Program-made: the position numbers and the translations under genes | Notes under the pieces: generated by a model | What the model was told of the DNA's origin: nothing | Database searches by the model: none | What the model saw: the letters and a program-made list of their open reading frames with translations, nothing else | Assembly (NCBI GenBank): GCA_020002185.1 | Contig: CM034534.1 | Span: forward strand, 31,783,573 to 31,847,572 | DNA from: Paraescarpia echinospica | Taxonomy: Eukaryota; Annelida; Polychaeta; Sabellida; Siboglinidae | Direction of reading: 5' to 3' | DNA: 64,000 nucleotides | Shown here: in pieces, positions 20,370-33,260 of the stretch | Layout of the letters: every line of letters starts with the position of its first letter | Position numbering within the stretch: position 1 is the first letter of the stretch

Positions 20370-21857
20370 CCATTTCATTCTGACAGCTAGTTAGCTGGCC
20401 ACATTGCTCAGATCTGGACAAAATTACCAATTTACAGTTGTGATAAATAATTTCAACGGGTGGGTCACATACAAATTTTTTGCCAGGTTTTTGTTGAAGA
20501 AAAGTGTATAAACCCTTACATTTCTGGAATCAGAAGAGAATTGCCTACATGATGGTGTTAAAATTGTTTGTATAGAGTGAGCATAGAAGAAGTTATCTCA
20601 AGGTGAAGAAGAAGACTGAAAAGCAATAATAATAAAAACAGATTGTATATCGACTTTGGACTTGTTTTACCTGTATACAACCACTCAGGATGGTCATACA
20701 TCCAATGAGAGAAATCTGCCAAATTCATTTCTTCAAACAGTGGTACAAATTTCATGTAAATATCTTGTTTCAGTCGGAAGTTACACATTTCTGAATGAAT
20801 GTTGTCGAGTATGTGAAAAGATATCTTTCCTGACAGGGATTCACCAACGCTTCAATTATAATATTTTTTCAGGCAACTGTTGAAGAAAAGTGTATAAACC
20901 CATACATTTCTGGAATCAGAAGAGAATTGCCTACATGATGGTGTTGAAACTGTTTCTGTAGAGTGAACATGGAGGAAGTTATCTCACGGAGAAGAAGAAT
21001 GAAAGAAATAAAATAAAAACAAAATGTGTACACAGACTTGGGGCTAGTTTTACCTATATATAGCCACTTAGACATATCATATATCCAGTGAGAGAAACCT
21101 CCCAAATTAATTTCTTCAAAGTGGTAAAAATTTGATGTAAATGTCATGTGTCAGTCCAAAGTTATAGTTTTTAGAATGGAAGTCGTCACGTACACAAAAT
21201 TAGTAATTTCCTTACAGTAATTCACCATTGCCTTGGCCTGGGCTTGGCATTGCAGTTTCCAATGAAAACGAATTACAACACAAGATATAATGTGCATAAT
21301 AAAATTTAATGAAACAATAACCCTTCACCGAACTAAGGTAATAATGTCCATTACACTGTTCATGACATCGGCGATGTCACAGTTCATATTGTTCACGTCA
21401 CTGACTGCCAAGTGCCAACTCACAAGTTGAACAGGCTGTGGAAGTGCGTACAGACACACTCCAAGCTGTTGGCACTGGACACAACAGATTCGTCTGCGTC
21501 GTTTTCAGTCGAAATACTGCTCGTACTACTGCCGATTTCACTGTCTTCCACGTCGATATCGCTTCCATCACTAACTGCACCATCATCCGCCATTTTTAAA
21601 TGCCAAAAATCTCCAAAATATCGAACTCGAACTTCACTCCAAACTTGCAGATAAACACGCGGTTGAAAATTTGCAAATGGCTTCCAAACCGGTAGTGTGG
21701 TCATACTGCATCATGGGAAAAATGGTAAAAGCTTGCTACGATGCACACAGTTTCTATAAATACCCGATAAGGCCGTCACGTGCGTTGACTACGCCTGCAG
21801 GCGTATCCCGAATGAAAAGGTTAACTACGCCTGTAGGCGTATCCCGAATGAAATGGG
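20370..21857 (-). mobile_element. Non-autonomous piggyBac-like element inserted at TTAA
   Basis: 1488 bp flanked by TTAA at 20366-20369 and 21858-21861. Inverted ends read CCATTTCATTC (left) and CCCATTTCATTC (right, complement). The flanks join as ATTCTG-TTAA-GTGTGTTT, exactly the uninterrupted sequence at 15400, 30867, 39881 and 49513. Removal of one TTAA restores the empty site, the diagnostic of piggyBac integration. The right part encodes an acidic N-terminal segment, MADDGAVSDGSDIDVEDSEI (from about 21593), typical of piggyBac transposases. The catalytic core was not found. The middle consists of a duplicated segment of about 390 bp. Confidence 0.88.
20485..21190. repeat. Two diverged direct repeats of about 390 bp inside the piggyBac-like element
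   Basis: TGTTGAAGAAAAGTGTATAA starts near 20492 and again near 20878. The following about 340 bp are similar, including GAATCAGAAGAGAATTGCCT and CAAATTNATTTCTTCAAA-like stretches. Both carry a minus-strand coding-like piece with SHW-YD and WLYTGKTSPKS-type motifs, of unknown family. An internal duplication, perhaps of an exon, is the simplest reading. Confidence 0.65.
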
Positions 21858-21861
21858 TTAA

Positions 21862-22460
21862 GTGTGTTTTAGCATTATCTTCCCGATACTAGTAGCCCAT
21901 ACTAAGTTGGCTTGTCTGATGTCTCTTCTGACAGTGTTGTCAGGTCTAGCCAGGCAGACAAACTTGTCCAGATGGCTCGTTTTCTTTTCGAATGCTTTTG
22001 ATGGGTTCCCCCCGGCTTGTTCTTTTACTACCTCGATATGGTGCAACAACTGTAGTACTTGGTAAAACAGTTTAGCGAACGAATTACAACCACCAATCTT
22101 ACCATCACCCTCTCTAACTATGCATGAACGGTTTTTACCGAGCATCTCTAAATCTAATAAACTAAGAACTACTAAACATTAAGTAAAACGCACAAACTAT
22201 TACAATCAAAAATTACTTAGAATGATATATGCTAGAAAAACTCCTCACTCTTTACGATACCAACACTTTCGACGAGATGTCTTCATCGGGGTGTATAAAA
22301 AAATCCATATTATATGCAAATGCTTAAAATGATTCTAATGCAAATGCTTCCTTTCATGATTGCATGCAAATGCATTTATATAGTTTTCATTCACTTGTTT
22401 GTAAGTGAAAGGGCTAACAAAATACATGTCGGTTTACATCAAATTTATTGAACATCAACC
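21862..22460 (-). pseudogene. Penelope 5' part (N-terminal block and octamer region), unit 0
   Basis: This has the same N-terminal block as 15409-15693 (MLGKNRSCIVREGDGKIGGC... ending MLKHT). It continues into the octamer-bearing 5' region and ends at CATCAACC. The hairpin before GAAA here reads CGATGA-AGACATCT-CGTCGAAA. Confidence 0.7.
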
Positions 22461-22845
22461 ATGGTGAGCCAAGTGATGATGATGATCTACTGTTCATGCG
22501 ATATAAGTAGTCTGGTATGGCCCAATGAACAAGTTGACCTTGTTTTGGATGTGGCAGAGAACCTCTGTGGATAGGACTTTGCAGATACTGTTGAGAATTA
22601 CAATAGGCCTGAGGTTGGACAAAGGGCCAAGTACAATAGGTCTGAGGTTGGTAAAAGAGCCTTTGGTTTCGGTAATGCCACAAGGATGTAGAAGAGTAGC
22701 ATCGAGTAGAGTGCAGTGATGCATTGTTTATCCCATCGGGCCCAGTCGCACGGCCATTCCTTAGCGATTTGAGCACGTTCTCCACTTCTGTCGATGTCAC
22801 AGGTTGTAACAATGGCCTTGGCTCTCCAGTGAAGGGCATTAGTGG
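22461..22845 (-). pseudogene. LINE RT fragment, unit 1
   Basis: Same fragment as at 16009 (NGRATGPDGIN; LRPIVILNSICKVLSTEVLC) with a frame change between the two blocks and no catalytic box. Confidence 0.65.
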
Positions 22846-24249
22846 GCCTTCATTGGGATTTGAGCCAACTAGGCAACTACTACTGTGTTGTGGGACAACG
22901 GCACTGCTCGTTGAATTGAATTTTATTCAACATAACATACATACAAACATACAGTATTGTTTTACAGCATAATGAGATTGATATGACAGCAGCAATTAAG
23001 CTGAAATTCCCAATAATACATACTAAAGAAAAAATTTATTAATAATATATTGAAATGTTGAAAGGAAATGCAAGAAGTATAATACTTATCATTAGCATTT
23101 CCCTTTTCATAATACATGTATTTTAAAGATAATTTGACAAATCGTCAGTGTATCATTACACGATGTGTCCATTGCACTTGGTATACATCAAGACCTCAAA
23201 GTGTGCATCGGTCATCCATCGAAATATTTTGCCGTTTGCCACCACTGCTGACGATTCTCTCGACGGGGGGGGTGAGGCCGTTACATTGAGGTGTCGCTGG
23301 GCTAGCTGAGTGAGACCGGGCAGCTACTGCGATCATATAATTTTTACTTCCAGTGTTGCAAGTTTATATGGCCAAAAACGTGACTTTGTAAACGGCCATC
23401 AAAGTTTACACAGTGATAATGTGAATAATACTTATAGTAAACAAGTAAAACGTTCAATAAATTGTGTTTGTTTATCTCCCAAACACCAGTTACGCACAAT
23501 AAGCAATATTTGAGATGGAATACACCCACATAATTTACACAGTTTAGAATTTTTTATCAATATAAAGGTAATTTGCATCATCATTCTGATTTTCTGTAAA
23601 TCTCCATCTGACACTAAACTGTCATGATGTGAATAGTAATGGCTGTAAACAGCCAAAACAATCCAATTAAAGGTATTTGTTTTTTTACAACATTAATTAT
23701 GCATAACAAGCCATGTTTATGATGAAATACATCAACAACATGATAATAATAAAATTTTATTTATATGCCAACAAATCTGAGGCAACAGCAAGTTACAGGT
23801 TTTACTGAAAAAAAACAGACACTCATATAAATTGCACAAATTTGAAAATATAAGTTAACAAAGCAATAACTTAGACACAAAACAGTTAACATGTCAAGGC
23901 CAGTTAATTGACCTGCTGTCATCACACATCAGTGCAACCTTTGTTCTGCTGCAGGACGTACTACTTGACAAAACTGCAGTCTCTAACAATCCTAGCATCA
24001 TTGGTGCCAACAGTAACACTATCAGAAGCCCTACACTCGGCAAGGGGCAACGAAGTCGAAGTGACAGCTGTGATTGGCATTGCCACATCTTCACCAGCGT
24101 TTCTCTTCGATATACAGGAAGAAACTTTATTTTTTATATATAGACTATTACACAGTTCTCTTCAGTGGAAACACTTGTCTTGCTATGGGCATGTCACATG
24201 AACAGCATTTCTTCAACACTCAACAAATAATACTGGTGAAATTTAATGC
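22846..24249. other. AT-rich unit-1 stretch without recognised gene
   Basis: This contains a minus-strand GAATAAAATTC (about 22925), which could be an old polyadenylation signal. A short coding-like piece with EIFRWMTDAHFEV-like reading is visible in unit 2 at 32170-32250. At 23910-24110 lies a degenerate block resembling the 5' exon region seen more fully in unit 3. No RNA gene was found. Confidence 0.35.
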
Positions 24250-25340
24250 AGTGGCCATTTATTCAGATTCAGGTTTGTTACCAACAGCCCAATTCATTTT
24301 AGTTGTTGTTTTCTCGGAATCCAAGTTGAGTCCTTCACCAGTCACCAGCCTACAACAGGGGGAGGTGAAGGAGGGGGAGGGTCATGTGACTTTGCAACCA
24401 TCTCCTCCCACTTGCGTTTTTTAACCTTTGTCCACCGTGAAACAATGTTCCACGACTGAGACATCTCGTCACCGTCAGAACCGACGCTCTCTGACTCGGG
24501 GAACATATCGTCAGATGGTGTAGCCTCGTCCAACACTGATGACTTCTCAGTTGGCCGCCCATCGCTAAACACCACCTAAACACCAGTCATCTCTGTCCGC
24601 AGTTGCCATCGCTGTGTCACCTGTTGATATGTCACATTGTCACCTGTCGATGTGTCACCTGTCTCCAAGTCCCTGTCACTCACCAACTCGTTCATGTCCT
24701 GTTCCACTGGTTCTTCCATGGTCTGCCCTCGAAGCGCTCCCGCGTACGAGCCACTGTCAGAACACTCCTCTGTCGCGTGTCCGAATTCGCCGTGGTGACG
24801 ACACTATGGGGTGCGGCAATCTCTCCTGTAATGTCCTTCTTTTCTACAACGCAGACACAGTGGCTGTCGACCCGTGTCGGTCAACAGCACTTCGCACTTC
24901 TCATTACCACTGTCACTGTAGAACGTGATTATATGGGGGAGCTGCTCCTTGTTTCCTGACATTATTACACAACGAACCCCGTGCTTCTTCACAAGTGTCT
25001 CACTGGGTAGGAATGGTGGGGCCCAGTGCACCCGCACTTTGAATTGCGTCTTGTCTGCTAACCGCACCCAGAACAACACACCTTTCATCTTAAGTAGGCC
25101 AGCGGCCAACAACTTGTTTTTCCCTTCCTCTGTCCTAAATACTATATGCGACTCAGTGTTTCCAGAGAGGGGCCCGAAAGATAACACATTGTCCTTTACA
25201 TTACCCAGTACGGCTTCCAAAATCCTCACAAAAGTAAAAATTACCTTCAGTGACACATTAATGGGAGTTAGAAAATAAATTTCTACATTCGTAATCCATG
25301 GAAATCTCTTGTATCCAACGTACAACGTACAAGTATACAT
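24250..25340 (-). pseudogene. Tx1-type LINE ORF1 (gag-like, CCHC knuckle), unit 1
   Basis: The frame from 25340 has TPINVSLKVIFTFVRILEAV, ESHIVFRTEEGKNKLLAAG, VRVHWAPPFLPSETLVKKHG. Near 24830 a CCHC knuckle, CLRCRKEGHYRRDC, is followed by a second partial knuckle CRHHGEFGHATEEC. A Ser/Asp/Glu-rich tail follows (SDDMFPESESVGSDGDEMSQ) with a basic KVKKRKWEEMV segment. This is the usual ORF1 layout of Tx1-group LINEs and is thought to bind the element RNA. A TAG near 24805 splits the two knuckles in units 1 and 2, and another stop occurs near 24575. No ORF2 follows it directly, so it is a separate fragment from the ORF2 at 26191-29522. Confidence 0.75.
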
Positions 25341-26130
25341 AATTCAGTAATAATGAACACCAGTATATTTGCTGTGGTTTTTCCCTGTAGCCGTATTTAG
25401 TTTACAGACCATTTCACCGGTCTTTAGCCTGTTGTGAACAAGAAAGAACTTAACGTGATATTTGCTACGCCAGCGGTTATAACTTGGTGACCGTGAAGAA
25501 CGAACTTACGGGAGTTTATACCTTGCCATCGGTTCTAACGTAATGGAGATGAACGTGGATGACGAACTAATGGAACGGGTGTTTATTCTACTTGGATGAC
25601 AGTGAGATCACGAGTGAACATGGAATTAGGCTTTTAGGATGCTCATTCGAGATAGGGCTCAATAACCAATAGCAAATATATATAATTATGGCAGGGTCAA
25701 AATGTATAACAATACAATCGTATTTGAACGCAAAGGTACAATCGGATAGTATCATCCATAATTTGGGTAAATGTACAAGTAACCAGTATTATACATTTAA
25801 GTGTATTCAGCATTTCTTTTACACTGATTCAAAACAAGTATAAATCAAACTGCATTACGTTTCAATATCAAAACATTACAAACATGAAAACAAGTAAATA
25901 ATAATACTGGTGAGTGACTTATTCACTCCAACTGTAGACAGTCCAGCAACACATGTAATAATTGTACACTAATTGTAGACAGTCCAGCAACACACGTAAT
26001 AATTGTACACTAACTGTAACTTGGTCTGCTTTATACATAGAGATAGAAAATGTATAAACATTAACGTCATCATGAACTGATCATTTCTAATTAAATACTA
26101 AGTAAATTAAATTAAGCAAAACACATATGA
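25341..26130. other. AT-rich stretch with a 41-bp tandem duplication
   Basis: A 41-bp segment starting TGTAGACAGTCCAGCAACAC occurs at about 25933 and again at about 25974. It is conserved in units 2 and 3. The stretch probably holds the 3' untranslated part of the Tx1 element and the 5' leader of the gag-like ORF. Confidence 0.45.
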
Positions 26131-26190
26131 GTGTCTTCGATGAATGACTTCTTTTTGAAACTCTCAACGTACATATTAAATGATGACAAT

Positions 26191-29100
26191 TCAAGGGGGT
26201 TGGAGGCGCAACAAAATCTTGATTTTGTCTCCATCCACTTGTACTATCGAATTATTTCTGCACCAATACTCCTTGAATTTAGGTTCGTCAAAGCGTTGAT
26301 AATCTGCTTTAATGCGGGATTGTAACATTGTGATAAAGAGACCTTTTATTCCTATAGCAGTCACATTTTTCTTATTGTTCTTTGCACCATTTCGCTTGGC
26401 CCAAATACTTGAGCAAATTAACCAATAGTAAAGTAATTCATTAAAGTGAGAGATTTCAAACACATTGAATAACACAGTTTTCTGAGTTATGCAGGCAGTG
26501 CAACCAGTTAATTCTTTCAATACGAATTCAACATACGTCCAACAACTTGTTACCGTGGAACTCTCACAAAATAATTGAGAAAAGGATTCAATTGTCCTGT
26601 TACACGGGTTACATTTAGAATCCTGCTAAGATTAAAGGTGTATAGTTTGTATTGTGTCATCAACGCTTGATGCACTATTCGCCATGTCACATCTCTGTAA
26701 CGAGGATCTACAAACGAACATTGTATATTCTCCCAGGTACACTGAAATCAATCGTTGGACAAATTGACAGCACGTTTGGTGGGTTTACCTTAACCGACTT
26801 GTTATATATAAATTCCGTAGTGACAGATTCAGTTCCGCAAAAGGACGGACATTCTCTTAGAAACATCCGGAAAACATTCGTAACTTCAGAGCAGCTAGAG
26901 AGGAATTGTATTTCCAGAGTTGCGTTCCTATCCAGTAACTTACAAAAAAAGTCCACTTAGCTTCACTACCTTTAACTAATTGTATAACATGTTTGATTAA
27001 TAACACGTTCATTTTTGTACGAATATTAGCAATATTCAACCCTCCGGTATTAAAGCTATTTTGCAATGTCTCTCTTTAATTAACTCTGTCTTGTTATTCC
27101 ACAGGAAGGAGAACAGCTTCTCATTCAATTGTGTCTCCACATTCTCAGGTATTATCAGTAAACTGCCAATGTACCAAATTGAGTTACATATAATGGTGTG
27201 CAAAATGACGCTTCTGCCTTTAAAAGACAGATCTCTCTGGCAGAACAAATTAATAGTTTTTTTGAAAAGTTGAATGGATCTTTGTCCAGTTAGTCTTCTC
27301 AGAAACTTCTGATCCAAGGTAAACCCCCATATAGTTTCTTCACTTCTCCTGACCAATTTAAACCGAAAGGCTGGTCTCGTCTGTTCCTCCATTTCCCCAG
27401 CATGTTCCAAATATCTTTTGTTTATTGAGTTTGGCCCCTGATACCAATTCGAATAGTTCTACTAGCATAAGTATTTGTCTGACAGAATTGTTATCTGTTA
27501 CAATAGGTTGGCATTATCTGCATATTGTGACATTTTTACCTCTTCCACTATTCCTGGTTGAGGGATTCCTTTAATCATACGATCAAGTGCGAACATGATT
27601 CACAAATAGTTCCATACATATAGCATATTGTGAAATGTTTACTTGTTCCACCGTTCCAGGTAGAGGAATTCCTTTAATCATAGGATCACTGCGAACACGG
27701 TGTGCAAATGGTTCCATACATAGAACATATAGCAGAGGAGATAAGCTTCAACCTTGTCCCACACTTCTTTTCACTGGAAACGAATTGGTAATGAACCCAT
27801 TTACAAAAATTTGACTAGAGATGTCTGTGTATAAGAGTTCAACCAAATATATAAACTCTGGTCGTAAACCAAATGCATGTAGTACATTAAACAAGTATGC
27901 ATGCGAAACCCTATCAAAAGCCTTAGACTGGTCTAAGGAAATAATTGCAGCGGCCATATTTTTATTATTTGTATATTCAATTAGATTCCGTATCAAGTGG
28001 ACATTGTCTTGTATAGTGCGACGAGACGAGATAGGCCTCCAGTTCTTCAATTTATCAGGATTGTCTTTATCTTTACATATAAGAGTTATGAGTCCTTGTC
28101 TTTGAGAAGAGGGTAACTTCTCCTCGTGCCAGCATCTATTCAGTAATTTAGTGAAAGCCTCCAATATACGGCATGGCAAAAGTATAAAATTCTTTAGGTA
28201 ACCCATCTAATCCTGGAGTTTTGTAATTTTACATCTTTCCCGAAGCATTCTTAATTTCTTCTAATGTAATCAGTCCTTCACATTGTACTGCTGTTTCAAC
28301 ATTTACTGTCAGCAAATCTTTCAAAAAATAATCAAAGAATCAGTAATCGGTTCAGATTTGTAAAGGTCTTTGTAGAAATTTAGACATTCTTCTTGAATTT
28401 CTTCATTTAATGTAATAATCTCCCCTGTTTCCCTAGTGAACTTCTTAATGAATTTTGACTTAGCAGATTGTTTGTCCTTTCGTAGAAAATATCTGGTTGG
28501 TTTCTCATCCAATTCAAGATGTTGCACTTTGGCTCTAATTTTTGATCCTTCTGCTTTTTCAGTATACAAATTATTAATAACTTCACGAGCGTCAGATATT
28601 TGATCATCTAAGTTATCTGGTGGGTTCGTATCCCGGGATAACTCACCTTTGCACTTTTCCAGTCAGAGCTTTGGTCAGTCTCTTCCGCCAATGTTTCCCA
28701 CAGGACAGCAAAGTCATCTTGGAAGTGTTCATCCTTTAAAATCTTTACATTACATTTCCAATAATTTGGCCCTAATGTAGGCTTATCAGAAACATCCGTT
28801 TTAATAACCATACTAACTAAACTGTGATCAGTGATAACAAGGAATATTAATGTGTTCTACAGAAACTGTGTCTTGTAAGAGAGAGTTGGATACATAAAAT
28901 TGATCAAATCTACAACAAATTGAATTTAATGAATTCCTCCAAGTATATTTTTCTTCCCGGGATATAATCTCCGGAATGGGTCAACCAAATTAAAATCATC
29001 ACAGACAGATTTAAGAACTATAGGTCTCGTTTCACCGTAACTATCAATTCCTCCACTTTTATCAAATTCACTGTCTAATACACAGTTAAAATCTCCTCCC

Positions 29101-29522
29101 AGAAATATATACGATATTGACCTGGTATATGATTTGCAAAAGTAGAGAAGAGAATATTTTGGTCTATATTAATTACAGGAGCATATATAACTGCTAATCT
29201 TATAACTTGTTCGCCAAATTTCACTAATAAGGATAATATTCTACCATCATTATTTCTGGAGAGGGAAACAATTTTAAAGGACAATCCTGGTTTTTAAAAA
29301 AATCCCTACCCCTCGCGTCCTATTATTGCCGAAAGACCAATAACAGTTCCCACCCCATTCATGTCTCCAAGAATTCCCAATAAATTTTGTATTACAATGT
29401 GTTTCTTGAAGGTAACATATATCAATTTGTTTTTCTGTTAAAACATTTATAATAAATTTTCTTTTACGCCAGTCCCATAAACCTCTACAATTGATACTGG
29501 CAAAATGAAATTTGACAGCCAT
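26191..29522 (-). pseudogene. Tx1/L1-type LINE ORF2, unit 1
   Basis: The most complete form in the array. AP-endonuclease starts at 29522 (FHFASINCRGLWDWRKRKF, ICYLQETHC). RT lies at 28206-27500 with SLDQSKAFDRVSHAYLF and the altered catalytic box YADN near 27513. Thumb and C-terminal domain follow to 26700 (WGFTLDQKFLRRL, NIWYIGSLL-type, NTGGLNIANIRTKMNVLLIK). A terminal part has CTACITQKTVLFNVFEISHF and LLYYWLICSSIWAKRNGAK. Frameshifts separate most blocks. Units 1 and 2 share an extra frameshift in the thumb (TELIKERHC in place of TELIKRETL), which marks them as sisters. Confidence 0.78.
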
Positions 29523-29542
29523 TTAGCTAAAATGAACAAATC

Positions 29543-30022
29543 TCACATCTTATATAGGTTTGCTGTTAGCAGCACATTTCTTTTTAGTTTGGCTTTTCTC
29601 GGAGTCCGAATTGGACTCTTCCACAATAACCAGCCTACCATGTGGGGGTGAGGCCGGGGAAGGTGGGGAAGGGTCTTCTGACTTTGCAGCCATCTCCCCC
29701 CTCTTCCATTTCTGGGTACTTTTTTACGTCGTGACGTGTTCCACGGCTGGGACCGCCCCTCACCGCCAGATCCTACATCCTCCGGTTCGGAGAACATGTC
29801 ATCCGACGTAGAAGCTTGGTCCGACACCGAGGACTTCTCCTTTGTCGTCGTCCCCTCGTGATCCTCGCTGACCACTGGCACAGAGTCGTCTCTGTCCATA
29901 GTCACCATCTCCGACATCACCATTACCTCTGACGACGTCACCGCCGTCCCCGACGACATAGCCTCTGACGTCGCCGTCGTCGTTATCTCCGACGTCACTT
30001 CCCCGGCCACGGTTATCGCCAT
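29543..30022 (-). pseudogene. Tx1-type ORF1 C-terminal part, unit 1
   Basis: The acidic then basic tail (VTMDRDDSVPVVSEDHEGTT; SRRKKVPRNGRGGRW; RTPRKAKLKRNVLLTANLYK) ends 20 bp before the ORF2 start. A 6-bp in-frame shortening (EAMSSG preceded by TS rather than EAEAMSSG) distinguishes unit 1 from units 0, 2 and 3. Confidence 0.6.
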
Positions 30023-30050
30023 TGTTGCCGCCGTCGTGTCTTGTTACAAA

Positions 30051-31471
30051 GGTTACATTTAGAATTCCTGTCAAGATTAAAGGTGTATAGTTTGTGTTGT
30101 GTCATGAAAGCTTGATGTGCTATTCGCCATGTCACATCTCTGTAATGAGGATCTACAAACGAACATTGTATATTTTCCCAGGTAATACTGAAATCAATCG
30201 TTGGAAAAATCGTCACCACTTTTGGTGGGTGAACCTTAAACAGTTTGATATATATAAATTTCGTAGTGACAGATTCAGTTTCACAAAAGGACGGACATTT
30301 TTTGTAGCAAAGATCACATCCGCTAGGTGGCCTTGGTCAAGGTAGATGGCCTGGGCAAACACTAGGGCATGTGTCCCCGATGCGAAGGAGACATTGTCAA
30401 AGGAATTAGGCAGGCTAATTTCGCACAGATAGTCGTTGCTAGCTGGGTCCATGTTATTGGTGTTGTTACTTAGATACTATTCACTGTTTATGATTTGCGG
30501 GGTATCCCGATTTTGTCTGAAGATTGGTTTAGTTGATCCGGGGACCAAGGTTGGTCTAGATAGGTTGTGAGTATACCGCGGGGCCGGATAGTATGATCCC
30601 TTCTTTCCCTGGGTATTCTCATGTCTGGGTGCTTTAGGTGTTCAAACGTTATGGGAGGAGTTACCTTGAGGTAACCTATTATTTTCCTGTCTGCGGTCAC
30701 TCGTGTGGCGACTGGAGCCCAAGTTTCTGATTATGTTTGAGAACTCTGGTACTGTATTGGTCTTTAGTTTGTTACCAAAGTTTCGCTTACCCCATTGTAG
30801 GGCAGTTTGTTTTGCAGTAAGAACATTTTCTTTTGATATGTACGTTCCAGCTAGGGTGTCCGTGATTCTGTTAAGTGTGTTTTAGCATTATCTTCCCGAT
30901 ACTAGTAGCCCATACTAAGTTGGCTTGTCTGATGTCTCTTCTGACAGTGTTGTCAGGTCTAGCCAGGCAGACAAACTTGTCCAGATGGCTCGTTTTCTTT
31001 TCGAATGCTTTTGATGGGTTCCCCCCGGCTTGTTCTTTTACTACCTCGATATGGTGCAACAACTGTAGTACTTGGTAAAACAGTTTAGCGAACGAATTAC
31101 AACCACCAATCTTACCATCACCCTCTCTAACTATGCATGAACGGTTTTTACCGAGCATCTCTAAATCTAATAAACTAAGAACTACTAAACATTAAGTAAA
31201 ACGCACAAACTATTACAATCAAAAATTACTTAGAATGATATATGCTAGAAAAACTCCTCACTCTACGATACCAACACTTTCGACGAGATGTCTTCATCGG
31301 GGTGTATAAAAAAATCCATATTATATGCAAATGCTTGAAATGATTCTAATGCAAATGCTTCCTTTCATGATTGCATGCAAATGCATTTATATAGTTTTCA
31401 TTCACTTGTTTGTAAGTGAAAGGGCTAACAAAATACATGTCGGTTTACATCAAATTTATTGAACATCAACC
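30051..31471 (-). pseudogene. Tx1 C-terminal fragment and NADAR-Penelope 5' part, unit 1
   Basis: 30300-30051 carries the second Tx1 C-terminal fragment (YRDVTWRIAHQAFMTQ). 31471-30301 carries the Penelope 5' region, the N-terminal block (31146-30871), the linker, and the NADAR start (MDPASNDYLCEISLPNSFDN; THALVFAQAIYLDQGHLADV). The empty piggyBac target CTGTTAAGTGTG is at about 30867. A TAG-type stop occurs just before MDPASN (tagatactattcac on the plus strand). Confidence 0.65.
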
Positions 31472-31856
31472 ATGGTGAGCCAAGTGATGATGATGATCTA
31501 CTGTTCATGCGATATAAGTAGTCTGGTATGGCCCAATGAACAAGTTGACCTTGTTTTGGATGTGGCAGAGAACCTCTGTGGATAGGACTTTGCAGATACT
31601 GTTGAGAAGTACAATAGGCCTGAGGTTGGACAAAGGGCCAAGTACAATAGGTCTGAGGTTGGTAAAAGGGCCTTTGGTTTCGGTAATGCCACAAGGATGT
31701 AGAAGAGTAGCATCGAGTAGAGTGCAGTGATGCATTGTTTATCCCATCGGGCCCAGTCGCACGGCCATTCCTTAGCGATTTGAGCACGTTCTCCACTTCT
31801 GTCGATGTCACAGGTTGTAACAATGGTCTTGGCTCTCCAGTGAAGGGCATTAGTGG
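31472..31856 (-). pseudogene. LINE RT fragment, unit 2
   Basis: As in unit 1 (NGRATGPDGIN; LRPIVLLNSICKVLSTEV), with the same frame change and missing catalytic box. Confidence 0.65.
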
Positions 31857-33260
31857 GCCTTCATTGGGATTTGAGCCAACTAGGCAACTACTACTGTGTT
31901 GTGGGACAACGGCACTGCTCGTTGAATTGAATTTTATTCAACATAACACATACAAACATACAGTATTGTTTTACAGCATAATGAGATTGATATGACAGCA
32001 GCAATTAAGCTGAAATTCCCAATAATACATACTAAAGAAAAAATTAATTAATAATATATTGAAATGTTGAAAGGAAATGCAAGAAGTATAATACTTATCA
32101 TTAGCATTTCCCTTTTCATAATACATGTATTTTAAAGATAATTTGACAAATCGTCAGTGTATCATCGCACGCTGTGTCCATTGCACTTGGTATACATCAA
32201 GACCTCAAAGTGTGCATCGGTCATCCATCGAAATATTTCGCCGTTTGCCAGCACTGCTGAAGATTCTCTCGACGGGGGGGGGCTGAGGCCGTTACATTGA
32301 GGTATCGCTGGGCTAGCTGAGTGAGACCGGGCAGCTACTGCGATCATATAATTTTTACTTCCAGTGTTGCAAGTTTATATGGCCAAAAACGTGACTTTGT
32401 AAACGGCCATCAAAGTTTACACAGTGATAATGTGAATAATACTTATAGTAAACAAGTAAAACGTTCAATAAATTGTGTTTGTTTATCTCCCAAACACCAG
32501 TTACGCACAATAAGCAATATTTGAGATGGAATACACCCACATAATTTACACAGTTTAGAATTTGTTATAAATATAAAGGTAATTTGCATCATCATTCTGA
32601 TTTTCTGTAAATCTCCATCTGACACTAAACTGTCATGATGTGAATAGTAATGGCTGTAAACAGCCAAAACAATCCAATTAAAGGTATTTGTTTTCTTACA
32701 ACATTAATTATGCATAACAAGCAATGTTTATGATGAAATACATCAACAACATGATAATAATAACATTTTATTTATATGCCAACAAATCTGAGGCAACAGC
32801 AAGTTACAGGTTTTACTGGAAAAAAACGGACACTCATATAAATTGCACAAATTTGAAAATATAAGTTAACAAAGCAATAACTTAGACACAAAACAGTTAA
32901 CATGTCAAGGCCAGTTAATTGACCTGTTGTCATCACACATCAGTGCAACCTTTGTTCTGCTGCAGGACGTACTACTTGACAAAACTGCAGTCTCTAACAA
33001 TCCTAGCATCATTGGTGCCAACAGTAACACTATCAGAAGCCCTACACTCGGCAAGGGGCAACGAAGTCGAAGTGACAGCTGTGATTGGCATTGCCACATC
33101 TTCACCAGCGTTTCTCTTCGATATACAGGAAGAAACTTTATTTTTTATATATAGACTATTACACAGTTCTCTTCAGTGGAAACACTTGTCTTGCTATGGG
33201 CATGTCACATGAACAGCATTTCTTCAACACTCAACAAATAATACTGGTGAAATTTAATGC

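Larger units (their letters stand above)
16009..22460. repeat. Tandem array unit 0 (6452 bp)
   Basis: Unit boundaries are set by the recurring join ...CATCAACC|ATGGTGAGCC. Unit 0 holds the LINE RT fragment, a Tx1-type ORF2, a Tx1 ORF1 end, a Tx1 C-terminal fragment and the NADAR-Penelope 5' part. Relative to units 1-3 it lacks about 4.05 kb (break at about 16395). It has gained a piggyBac-like insertion (20370-21857 plus a duplicated TTAA). Accounting: 6452 minus 1492 plus about 4051 equals the 9011 bp of unit 1. Confidence 0.85.
22461..31471. repeat. Tandem array unit 1 (9011 bp)
   Basis: Nearly identical to unit 2 over its whole length; only scattered single-base and small indel differences were noticed. 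The order on the plus-strand map is: LINE RT fragment, AT-rich stretch, Tx1-type ORF1, AT-rich stretch, Tx1 ORF2, ORF1 tail, ORF2 C-terminal fragment, NADAR-Penelope 5' part. Confidence 0.9.
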
